A stretch of DNA of 64,000 bases, taken from Aureobasidium sp. EXF-3400 (lineage: Eukaryota; Ascomycota; Dothideomycetes; Dothideales; Saccotheciaceae). The stretch lies in the NCBI GenBank assembly GCA_024195585.1, contig SWBL01000064.1:62001-126000 (forward strand), read 5' to 3'. The notes beneath the pieces were generated by a model. That model did not search any database, had not been told where the DNA came from, and saw nothing but the letters and a program-made list of their open reading frames with translations. The position numbers and the translations under genes are program-made. Within the stretch, counting starts at the first letter, position 1; every line of letters begins with the position of its first letter. Below are positions 10,241-20,407 of this stretch, in pieces.

Positions 10241-12985
10241 GGCCATTGCGCCATGAGGCATTATCAAGGTCCTCAACCTCTTAAGGTGCCATGTCTAGCA
10301 AGGTGGCTGCGCGAGCGTTCGAGGCGTGACCATATGAGTTGTGATAAATGGCCTCGACGTCCAGGGCAAAGTGCCCATATACAGCTTCTCGTTCGTGAGA
10401 AAACGAGCTCGTCCTCGGCTTGGCTCGTAAAAGGATCCTCTCTCGAAGTACTTCAGCGATGCTGACTTGTCTTTCTTTGAGTATCCGCAGTTAGGTGATG
10501 GCAAGGACTCGAGAAAGGTAATTCCAAAGGATCTTATGCTTTTTCATCCCAGTGGTCCGATGCTTCCGCAATCTAATACCAACGAACACTCCGCGTGAGG
10601 CAGCGAAGACGAACCAGGCAGCTAGCGTACCATCTGTATGGCTCCCACCTCATAGCTTGGATGGCGGCATCTGCGGCTGTCCGGTTCCGAACTTCCAAAC
10701 ACAGCTGTCGTTCATCTGTCAACTAGAATAGAGTGCAGCAGACAGTGCACCACCTGATCAAGTCCGATACTCTCGGTGCTGTGAGGCTTTCTCAACGATA
10801 CCTTAGTCGATGCGAGATTGTAGTATGGTGAAACAAGATGTGCCAGTGACGGACTTCGATAAACGCTTTGCTTCCCAACGTAGTATTCTCCTGTTGTTGT
10901 ATATGTGTGTGGCTTGTCTCTCTTTCGGGCCAAGGTGCGAATGAGGTCGCTTGTTCAGGACGAGGTTGACTAGGGCAAGGTTCAGATACTTTCTTTACCG
11001 CAGCCATAATTCAGAAGAGGTTGGACATGGCCAGAGCTTTACGAGAGTAGTCTAAGTAGTCGGAAAAGCGGAATGGCGGAAGATGCATGGATCCACGCAC
11101 CTACCCATGCGGATCATCGCGAACCTGCTACATGGGGTGATGCCGAAGCTCAATCGACCCAATGGAGGAAGTTTTGGCGGGAGACCTAGAATGCGAAGAC
11201 GCGCGATGGAAAGTGATTCGGACCAACCGAGGGACCAATAAATTGCTTTGGCCAGATGATCGAGAGTGCAGCGTATCCAGGTGAAGATAAATGGCTAGTA
11301 AGCCATGCGAGATTTGACGCCAAGTCGGTAAGGGCATTCAGGGCGGATGAAGATTGAAATGTTCCATTGGCCTGGCCTTGTGATAGTAGGTACTTTGAAG
11401 TAACCGTGAACTGATTCTGGCTGGCTATGTCAACATGTATCGGGCTGGTGCTCGGTAGTAAGCAGGAAGAGGCTTTGTCAAGATCGCCCTATTGTTTCGA
11501 ATGATTCGAAAATAGTACGCGATTCACCTGCCCTGAGCTGTGCCGACAACTTGTCTTCCTTCCAAACTTTGACATGAAGAGCGATGAGGACACTCGATAG
11601 AGGATGCTCTCAGATTCGCACTCTGTGTTTCAGGAAACAGTGCTAAGCGGGAACTGGAAGAAGCCAGCGTTTCGGGCAAGGACGCCTCCAACGTTCTTCA
11701 CCCAACGTTCACCGGAGAACAAACCTCAAACACTTCACAAAAGTTACTGCCCAACACATAGCAGTAGCAATTCACCATGGCTCGTATCATGCCAGACTGT
11801 CTGTAATTGGGTTGGTTGTTCGTATATCGCGTAAGGGATGAGTGCATTTGTAAAAAGCAGAAAAATCCCCTGATCTGCAGTCGACGCTCGCTTGATCCCG
11901 AAAGGGTCTCTCCGGCCCACAAGCCCTTGTACCAATCGATGAACCTCGTGGTTGGTGGCCATCAGACCTAGTAGTTACGAGTAAGTGCTTCTCTGCAAGA
12001 CCTAAAGAAGCACTGCCACGATACAAGCTTCTCGATGGAGCGAGGAAGTAATCAAGATGAAGTCACCAATGCGATCCAGTAAACGGCAAGCGCTCGACTG
12101 TGAGGCGGTCGAGCATGGACCAAACTCTGGGCGTCTCGCTTTGTGCAACGGTCGGCGAACGAATCGCAGCTGGTGTCTTTGCATCTTGCAGGGCCGTTGA
12201 TGGAAATGCATGCCTGTTAGACTCTTATTCTGACTGCATCCAGTGCCATGAGGGAACACATGTTTTCTAACATGCAGCAAGTATCATGTCTTCGAACCCA
12301 CCGCCAGTTGCTGTACAAATGTGTACCTGTGACACAAATAGCAGCGGATGATTTGCCCTCGTCCAGGATGTCGGCTCCCGGAAATTGATGGTAGAGGGGT
12401 TCATCATAATTTCCCTTGATTGAAGGACTTCCAGAGAGAGACATACGGACTACGCGACAGACGAATTCGGCTCAGCTTGAAACGAATCGCGACGGTGGCC
12501 ACGAGGAAGACCTTCTCCGGTGAACGATCTCCCGCTTCTTCGACACCCCCACATGAAACGCCGGCTGCAATCTGCCCCGTATTCTATGACTTGGTACCTG
12601 CATTAGACTGGACCTTGGTGGCGCTCATGCTCGGATCATGGCTTGCTTGGTGAGCTGCTCATAGCCATACTGGCGACAGCGGCGCATCGAGCTCGTGCCA
12701 GGTCACACTGACTCTCTACCCGATCTTCAATGCGACCCCGTAGGTTGAGGAGGCGAGCTGTCTATAAGGCATGGACATGTCCCTCCAACGCTGGGTGTTT
12801 CTGCTCATCCGGTTTTTCTTCTTTTCACACAAAATCCATTCTTTCTTTGTTGGAGAGTTAGAGTCATTCGTTTTCTCTACTCCCTTGTCTTTTGCGTTAT
12901 ACCCTAGTTGATTGTGACATCTCACAAACCACGGCAGCTTCCTGTCAATCCAATCAGTTTCCTCTCTAATCGTTAAACCAGAGCG
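10241..12985. other. 2.7 kb gene-poor interval
   Basis: Short open frames occur on both strands, but none shows a domain, signal peptide or convincing splice partners. I see no tRNA boxes, no long repeat and no transposase-like sequence. It may contain the long promoter of the wall-protein gene, unrecognised non-coding RNA, or old decayed sequence. Confidence 0.4.
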
Positions 12986-15900
12986 ATGCAGCTCACATCT
13001 GCCACTCTCCTTGTGGCCGGCCTGGCCGCCCAGCAGGCTTCTGCTCATTTCCCATGGGCTATTGATGCTGGCAAGTTCAGCACTTGCAGCAACACCGATA
13101 CTCAATGCTCGGAACAACAGCACCAGGGATACGACTGGACTGGTCTTTCCATTGGCAACCCTGTTACCAGCTATGGTGCCAACACCTTCTCTGGTGGCTG
13201 GACTTGCAACAGCATCAAGTCGAAGCGTGATGAACTGACCAAGCGCACTTTCAACAACAAGTGTGTCTCGGGTAAGCTTCCTGCTTGGGGTTCTTCTGGC
13301 TCCTCATCCAACCACGGCGCTGGTAGCCTTTCCATTGGATGCAGCGGCGAGAAGAACAAGTTCTCTATCTCTGAGATGCACCTCTCTTCCACCTACGACA
13401 CTCACGTTGACTGCCACTACAACATGCCTGATGGCTCTGTTTGCAAGCAGAACGTTCCTTGCAGCGCTGGTGGTTCCATTATCAAGAACACTCAGTGTGG
13501 TGGTGCCATCTCGGTCTCTTTCTCTCACGGCAAGCCCAGCTCTGGTAGCACTACCTCTGACAAGGGTGATTGCAACCTCAACATCCACTCCGTTGGCTTT
13601 GCTTGCGGCTCTGGTTCTGGCTCGTCTTCCACCAGTGTCTCTGTTCCCTCGTCGATCTTCACACCCTCTTCCTCGGCTGTCTACTCTTCTTCCGATTTCG
13701 TTTCGTTCAGCACCGCCTCGCCCGAGACCACATCTTCTGAGTTGAGCTCTGCTGTTCCTGAAACCACTTCAGCTGAGCTGCCTTCCACCACTCCTTCGTC
13801 TGTCGACTCCGTCAGCAGCACTGTCGTCATCTCTAGCGGCAATGTCGTGGTTCCTGGAACTTCTGCTCCCTTCCCTGTTGGCTACCAGAACCAGACTGTC
13901 ACCCAGCCTACTGTTGACAGCAGCGCAGCCTCCACACCCAGCAGCACCAAAGTTTCCCCCGAGACCTCGTCGGCCGTTCCTTCTGTTCCCGCTGGTACTG
14001 GTCTCTACCCCTCAGGATCGGTCCCTGTCGGCACTGGTTACTACCCCTCCACAGCTGCCAGCTCTGTTGTCCCCGTCGGCACTGGATCGAGCCCCTCATC
14101 AAGCGCTGGTATCTATGGTAACAGCACCGTTGTCTCATCTGCCTTGACCTCATCAGCTACCAGCCCTGCACCTTCGCTTGGTGTCGTTGCCAGCTGCTTG
14201 AACACCTACCTCCACAACACTGACTGTGCCAACAACGCTGATGCTGACTGCTACTGCAAGGATGAGGCTTTCATCAACAGCGTCTACCAGTGTATTGACG
14301 CTTACGGTGGCTCGGATGAAAGCGTTTCTCAGGCTATGTCCTACATGGTCGGTATTTGCGCCAAGGCTATTCCCTCCAACCCTGCCATTGTCACTGCGGT
14401 CCCCTCGAGCATTGATATCCAGCCTTCGTCGTCGACTGTCAACGCTGCCACCGGCTCATTGACCTCTGCCGTCTCTACCGGTTCCATGCCCTCGGATGTT
14501 CCCTCAGGATCCGTTCCTGCCAGCCCTGCCACCGACTCGATCGTTTACGTTACCGACGTTGTTAAGAGCACCATCACAACATGCCCTGTCGGCCAAGTGT
14601 GAGATATATTTGTTTTATCATCCTTACGCGGTTTGAATTTACTGACAATTTTCTAGCATCACCTCTGCCGGCTCTACCACAACCCTGACTGCTCCTTCGG
14701 TTATCCCAACCGTCTACACCACCAAGTCGACCATCACTGCTTCGATCATCTCCTCAGTCACTGGTGCCCTTCCTTCTGGCGAGTCGCCTTACGAGACCTC
14801 GCCCGTCCAGACTTCGCCTTCCGGTGCTTCTCCTTCCGAGGCTTCGCCTGTTGAGACTTCATCCGCATCTGTCCACGTCCAGGTCCCCCACACTGTTACT
14901 CTGTTCAGCACTCAGATTGCCACCATTACCTCATGTGCTCCTGAAGTAACAAATTGTCCGGCCAGAACTTCTTTGATCCCTACCGGTGTCACCACCAGCA
15001 ACATCTGGATCCCTGTTACCTCTGCTCAGGAGACTTCTCCTGCCGAGACTGTCCCCGCTGCTTCTTCGGGTGTCTACTCTGGTCTTGTTTCATCTGCTGT
15101 TGAGGTTCCTTCCGGATCCAGCCCTGCCTCCTCTGCTCAGGAGACCTCGCCCGCTCAGACCACTTCGGCTGTTGTTTCTTCAGGTGTTGTTTCAGGCGTT
15201 TCCTCCGGTGTTGTTTCGTCTGCCGTTGAGATGCCCTCGGCCTCAAGCCCTGCTTCTTCTGCTGCTTATGAGACCTCGCCCGCCGAGACCACTCCTGCTC
15301 CCTCGGCTGGACCCAAGACTGTCACCCTCTTCAGCACCAAGGTTGATACCATCACCAGCTGCGCTCCTGACGTGACAAACTGCCCGGCCAGATCGACTGT
15401 TCTTTCTACATCTTTGATCGCCACCGGTGTTACTACTGCACCAGCCTCTTACGAGACCGGCGCTGTTCCCGCTTCTTCAGCACCCGCTGTTCCTGAGGTT
15501 CAGAGCACTGTCATTGTCACTGATGTTGTTCAGACTACCGTTACAACATGCCCTGTGGGCCAGGCAATCACCACTTCTGGCAGCACCATCATCCTGACAT
15601 CTCCTTCGGTCATTACTTCTCAGATCACCATCAAGAGCACCATCTCGACTACCGTTCCTGCTCAGACCCAGACCGTTGTCTCGCCCGAGTCTTCCTCGGC
15701 CGGTGCTGTGATGCCCTCGTCCGCTGCCATGACTTCGGCACCCGCAGCTCCCAAGACATTGACCATCTACTCTTCGTTTGTGGCTACCATCACCTCGTGC
15801 GCTCCTGACGTTACCAACTGCCCAGCATCGAGCACAATTCAGACAACTTCCTTCTACGCCGTCGGTACCACTGTTTCGGAAGTCCCCAACGTTCCCGCTG

Positions 15901-16421
15901 TCACCGGATCTTCTGAGACCGCCCCTGTCACTACCGCTCCAGCAGTTGTTGCCAGCAGCTCCACTCAGCCCATGACTACCATCACCTACTCTTCTGAGCT
16001 TGTGGTTCCTGCCACCTACACTGCTGGTGAATCCCAGGGTGCCACCATCCCCAACTCCAAGATCACCTCAACCATCCACAGCACCCTCACCGTTCCCCAG
16101 GTTCAGTTCATCACTGAGACTGTTGGTGGCAAGCCTACTGTTGGTCTTACCTACCCCTCGGCCGTCCCTGCCACCACTACTTCTGAGGTCGCCATGCCCA
16201 CCAGCCCCGTTGCAGGTGCTGCTACACCCGCAGTCTCTGCACCTGCAGGCTCTGCAGCCAGCTCAGGCTTTGCTCCCAAGTCCTCTACCTTGGCTAGCAC
16301 TTACAACATTCCTGCTATGCCTACTGGTAGCCCCATCTCCTACACTGGAGCTGGTACCAAGGTCGGTGGCTCGTTCGCTTGCCTCGGTCTCGCCGCTGTT
16401 GCCGCAATCTTTGTTCTGTAA
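12986..16421 (+). CDS. GPI-anchored CFEM-like cell-wall protein with repeat modules
   Basis: Predicted cell-wall/adhesin-type protein of 1125 aa. Exons are 12986-14598 and 14657-16421; the 58-nt intron starts GTGAGA and has a TTTACTGACAA branch site. A signal peptide is visible (MQLTSATLLVAGLAAQQASA). Residues 21-210 form a Cys-rich domain (11 cysteines) that I cannot name. Around residues 400-455 lies a CFEM-like segment (SCLNTYLHNTDC, ADCYC, YQC, GIC) with only six of the usual eight cysteines. The rest is Ser/Thr/Pro-rich. One module occurs three times, ending TSCAPEVTNCPAR or close variants (about 14895, 15319 and 15757); another occurs twice (TDVVKSTITTCPVGQ, TDVVQTTVTTCPVGQ). The C-terminus (GAGTKVGGSFACLGLAAVAA plus a hydrophobic end) fits a GPI-anchor signal. 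Confidence 0.82.
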
Positions 16422-17031
16422 ATGTAGAGCAATGGATTACTGTACAAACATTTTCTTTCTCGTTTGAGAGTAGTGTGGGGAGGACTGGATATGGAGGATG
16501 TAATGGACGGAGTACCGCGAACCAAAATATGCGCCCAATCGTCTCCGGTCTGGTATTGAAGAATGAATGTATAGCGTCGTTTTGAACTCTCACGCACCTC
16601 TCTTGTCATGCTCTGACTATGCGCAGAAGATGAATATTTCCTTTCACGACTTTCCTTGAACAGTACGCCTGATTAGCGGCATTTATTTCCTTTATCAAAA
16701 TACTACTTCGATTTCACACAAAATTCACACACAGCTATATGTGACAGTGTATCACTGTCTGGTGCCAATGATACACGAGAGATTCTTGCCAATGAGCAAG
16801 TAGCACTTGATTCCGCCAGCAGCTCACTGGAATTTAGCATAGCGGCGGTCGCTTTGGAAGTCCAAGTGAGGTGAAGATAGAAGAATGTTCCTCACTTTCG
16901 GAAACACTTCCAGCGGGACATGACGCTGATGAATCTTGCACACTCGCACTCCGTAAGTCGTCTCCAAGTTTCATCGCATCATCCCTCTACCAAGTTTTAT
17001 TCTTTCTCAGCATTCCTCAGTCAGATCCATC
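16422..17031. other. intergenic between wall protein and F-box-like gene
   Basis: No supported gene. It contains the 3' end of the wall-protein gene and the CT-rich leader of the next gene. Confidence 0.45.
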
Positions 17032-17964
17032 ATGGCCAACATGATGTCGTCTTTCACGGCTCTGCCGCCCGAGATCCGCTCGGTCGTCTACAACATGTTG
17101 CTCCACGACACACTCTCAAACAAAAAACGCCTCATCTACGACGGTGCCTGCCCCGACTGTTGCACAACATCTTGTCAAGAACCGGAAAAGCACAGCAAAG
17201 TCCTACCTTTCGCCTATAGAAAGTTCAATGCGCTCACTTTCCCTCACAAGACACTCTATGTCCACCTTGCAGACTTTGGCGATCTGCTTAGACTCGCAGC
17301 CACCTGCAAAGTCCTACGATCTGAGATTTTGACCCTTGTGTGGTCGAATGCAGACATCTTCATCAAGTCAAACGACCTCGCCAAAACTTTGACTCACATC
17401 TTCGAAGACTGCCTTTCAATCGAATGCTGCAACTTCATCCGTACCCTGCACATCGACATCCCAAGACCCGCCCAGGAGCAGCCAGACGGCCCAGACCACA
17501 CAAAACAGATTGTCAAACTCATTCACCACCGACTGCCCCAGCTTGAGGAGCTCATCCTGTCTTTTAATGAGGATCGTAACAGACACAGCCTTCGCTTCTC
17601 ACAAGTCGCTATGTCGGTGCTTGCAAGCCTACCACTGCGTATCAGCGTCGAGTTTGGCAAACACGGCCAAGATGGATTGTCACCGCCTCAGCTGGGCACA
17701 ATCAGCCCTCACGCCATCCGTGAGTCTGCGTTCAAGAGAGACAAGGCACTTCTGGATGCCATTCGTTCAGGAAGGGAGAAGCGCAAACAGAAGAAGGCCG
17801 AGAAGAAGCGCAGAAACGAAGCTATCGACGGAACTGAAGACACAATCGACACTCACTCATCAAGCCTGAACACTCAACTGTCGACAATCCATACAGAGCA
17901 GGAGATCGGAGTCGAAGATGAGCTTGAGGTCACCGAAAGACTGCGTTCTCTCATGATTGGATGA
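17032..17964 (+). CDS. F-box-like hypothetical protein (tandem paralog 1)
   Basis: Single-exon protein of 310 aa. The N-terminus (FTALPPEIRSVVYNMLLHD) resembles the degenerate F-box motif common in large fungal families. A conserved core follows: LLRLAATCKVLRSEIL, VWSNADIF, then FIRTLHIDIPRP. The C-terminal third has a Lys/Arg-rich helix (KRKQKKAEKKRRNE) and an acidic end. F-box proteins usually recruit substrates to SCF ubiquitin ligases, but many fungal members are uncharacterised and the Skp1-binding ability is not shown here. The gene at 18885-20057 is a paralog with the same motif order and strand, so this is a tandem duplication. Confidence 0.7.
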   Translation: MANMMSSFTALPPEIRSVVYNMLLHDTLSNKKRLIYDGACPDCCTTSCQEPEKHSKVLPFAYRKFNALTFPHKTLYVHLADFGDLLRLAATCKVLRSEILTLVWSNADIFIKSNDLAKTLTHIFEDCLSIECCNFIRTLHIDIPRPAQEQPDGPDHTKQIVKLIHHRLPQLEELILSFNEDRNRHSLRFSQVAMSVLASLPLRISVEFGKHGQDGLSPPQLGTISPHAIRESAFKRDKALLDAIRSGREKRKQKKAEKKRRNEAIDGTEDTIDTHSSSLNTQLSTIHTEQEIGVEDELEVTERLRSLMIG

Positions 17965-18884
17965 ATGGTCAATGGTGGTCACTGAAGAATGTACAACAAG
18001 AAAGAAATGCACAAACCCGCGACTATAGAGCTTAGAATGCTTCTCAAACAGCTTCGCGCCATGCGAATCGTCACACTGTATCAAAAGTTTTTCTAGTCCA
18101 AAGGTTCCTGGTCCGCTTTTTGTTGTCTGTCCGATCTGGAGAGATGATGCTCTGATGTCCATGAGTAGCGTTGACCGCATAATTAAATAGGGTGTGGGGC
18201 TTGGGGGGAAGAATTACGAAGACGTTGTGATGTCGGTATGGGTCGGTCCTGTAAGAAACGTCAGGCACAATGAGAAAGTGTTGCGTACGTGATGGGATTT
18301 GATCAAGTCTGGAATCACGTTCCCGACGTCTGAAGGCAACCCGCTCCCAACGTGTCAAGCGCTGGCCCCACAATGAACCTCAACCTCACACCCAGACGTC
18401 AAACCCCTTCGACTACCAGCGCCAGGCCAGTGATATCGATGGGAAAAGCATCTTTTGAAAACGTTCGACAGGCGATACGAGAAGCACTCTTGTATCGGGC
18501 TTTTGGATCATAGAGACAAGCACCTTCGTATAGGGTTCTGAAAAGTGAACACGCACGCTTGTGTCGTGCCTGTGACGAGTCACGACAGATGAAAGATTGC
18601 AATGGTTGGGTGGTTGCGAGAGCGAGTGCGCGGAAGGAAGTTGGCTGAGAGTGATAAGGTTGCAAGACGCCAAGCGCAGTGAGAGTCCAATTAGTCTTCA
18701 ATGGAAGTGAGGCATTGTGAGTGAAAGCAGATGTGAGACACGCGGAAAGAGCATCTGGCTTTGTGCAGCATGGCAACCTCCTTCTTCCACAAACAATTCG
18801 CCCGATCATCTATCGTTCTTTGCAATGACACCGCTTTTTTCACTCCCACTGCATCACGCCACACTGATGCCGACATTTCCTTCA
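17965..18884. other. intergenic between the two F-box-like paralogs
   Basis: No supported gene. Minus-strand open frames (for example 18809-18399) show no domain and partly overlap the possible extended N-terminus of the next gene, so they were not called. Confidence 0.4.
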
Positions 18885-20057
18885 ATGGCCAACCTGCACG
18901 CCAATCACTACGACAAAATGGCATCGCTGACCGGTCTGCCACCTGAGCTACGCGCAGTAATTTACACCTATCTGCTTGAAGATGGTCTCGCGAGCGGCAA
19001 GCGCATTGTCTACTGCCACGATGATGAACAATACAACGACCTTGATTCCCCATCTGTCAACGAGCACCTTGAAGATAAAGACGACACCCAGCCAGAAAGC
19101 GAATTTGCAGGATGGACCCGTTCAAGGATGGACTATGAAAGAAATCACCAGGATCGCATCACCTCCCTCATTGATGTACGCTACACATATGGTCCCGATG
19201 TGCTCAATAGAGCCATTCACCACGCCAATATCGACGACTTGCTCGCCCTTGCAAGCACTTGCCGCCGCATGCGCACCGAAGTCCTTCCCATTGCCTGGTC
19301 CAATGCCGACATCACCTTCTACACACCTGACAATCATTTCAAGGACGACATCTTCCACATTTTCAGCCACGTTCTGTCAAGCAGTACTTGCACAATGATT
19401 CGTAACCTGCACATCGACATTGGCACGCGCTACTGGTCAGCTTCAGACGTGAGCGAGACTGCATATTCCATCATGAAACATCTGCCAAATCTAAAAGACC
19501 TTCACGTTTCCGTCGCTAGCGAGAATATCGAGGTCGATCTGCCCGAGTTTTACTACGGCCTGTGCGCACTCACTGCTTTGCCTTACCAAATCATGGTAGA
19601 GGTCACTACCTACATGCATCCATCGGCTGCCAGACTGTTTGACCAGACAGACGTCCAACTCATTGATAGCGATGACCACGTCACGATCAACAATGTCGAA
19701 CACTGGGAAAGAGTCATGAACCTGAAAGACATGTTCCATTTCGAGTGTGCGCGCCAAGTGACACAGTTTGCCAGAGCTCTTCGAGCCCAGAATGAAGAGC
19801 GTCACCTTGATGGTTCCTTTCTTGAAGATACCTTGGGATTGCGCTCGGGCATGGCTGGTTGGCCTATTGTTGCTCGCCACACTATCCCGAAAGAGAGATG
19901 GGAGGTTCGTCGTGAAGGACGTTGGCGCGATGGCTGGAAAGTCAAAGAAAGCGTCGAGAACACAATCAAAGTCGAGAGAGAGCTCTCTTTGGGTCCATGG
20001 TCCGACAAGAATATCAAGATATTGAGCGAGGGTGCATCCCAGGACAATATAAATTGA
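18885..20057 (+). CDS. F-box-like hypothetical protein (tandem paralog 2)
   Basis: Single-exon protein of 390 aa from the chosen ATG. It shares with its upstream neighbour the order LTGLPPELRAVIYTYLLED, LLALASTCRRMRTEVLPIAW, SNADITF and MIRNLHIDIGTR. It differs by an acidic insert after the F-box-like motif and by a longer C-terminus with WPIVARHTIPKERWEVRREG. The start at 18885 (MANLHANHYDK) was chosen because the paralog also begins MAN shortly before the F-box-like motif. In-frame ATGs at 18825, 18867 and 18918 are alternatives. Function unknown; the paralogy suggests a substrate-adaptor role, which is inference. Confidence 0.68.
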   Translation: MANLHANHYDKMASLTGLPPELRAVIYTYLLEDGLASGKRIVYCHDDEQYNDLDSPSVNEHLEDKDDTQPESEFAGWTRSRMDYERNHQDRITSLIDVRYTYGPDVLNRAIHHANIDDLLALASTCRRMRTEVLPIAWSNADITFYTPDNHFKDDIFHIFSHVLSSSTCTMIRNLHIDIGTRYWSASDVSETAYSIMKHLPNLKDLHVSVASENIEVDLPEFYYGLCALTALPYQIMVEVTTYMHPSAARLFDQTDVQLIDSDDHVTINNVEHWERVMNLKDMFHFECARQVTQFARALRAQNEERHLDGSFLEDTLGLRSGMAGWPIVARHTIPKERWEVRREGRWRDGWKVKESVENTIKVERELSLGPWSDKNIKILSEGASQDNIN

Positions 20058-20407
20058 TGGGTGGACAGCAGGAAGAGTCACCGGATGGGTTATCAACGTA
20101 GAGAATGCTCCCGGAGCTGAGATAGGGAGGGATCAAAGATGAAACACGACAGAAAGAGGAAGGAGGTATTCGTTGCTCGCGCTGGGACTGCTCAACACCC
20201 CAAAACACAGTCTGTCTGTCCTTAGCTGTTTGTAGAATGGCTCGTAGTAGCTCGCTAACGTAAAACCTTATCATTAAACCATTTTCTCGTGCCGTATGTC
20301 CCTCTATCTCGCGTTTCTCTTGACCATCGTTCTTGCCTACTCTCAGAATTCTTCATTTGCATGAGCTTCCTTCCATATCTTACATCCTTGCGCAAAGCGT
20401 TTTGGCT
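20058..20407. other. short convergent intergenic region
   Basis: The 3' ends of the F-box-like gene (plus) and the RdRP gene (minus) face each other here. Nothing else is supported. Confidence 0.45.

Noticed and set aside
12716..13123. Minus-strand open frame overlapping the start of the wall-protein gene
   Set aside because: Antisense to a clear signal peptide; no domain.
18399..18809. Minus-strand 136-codon open frame upstream of F-box-like paralog 2
   Set aside because: No domain; overlaps the leader of the plus-strand gene; composition fits non-coding sequence.
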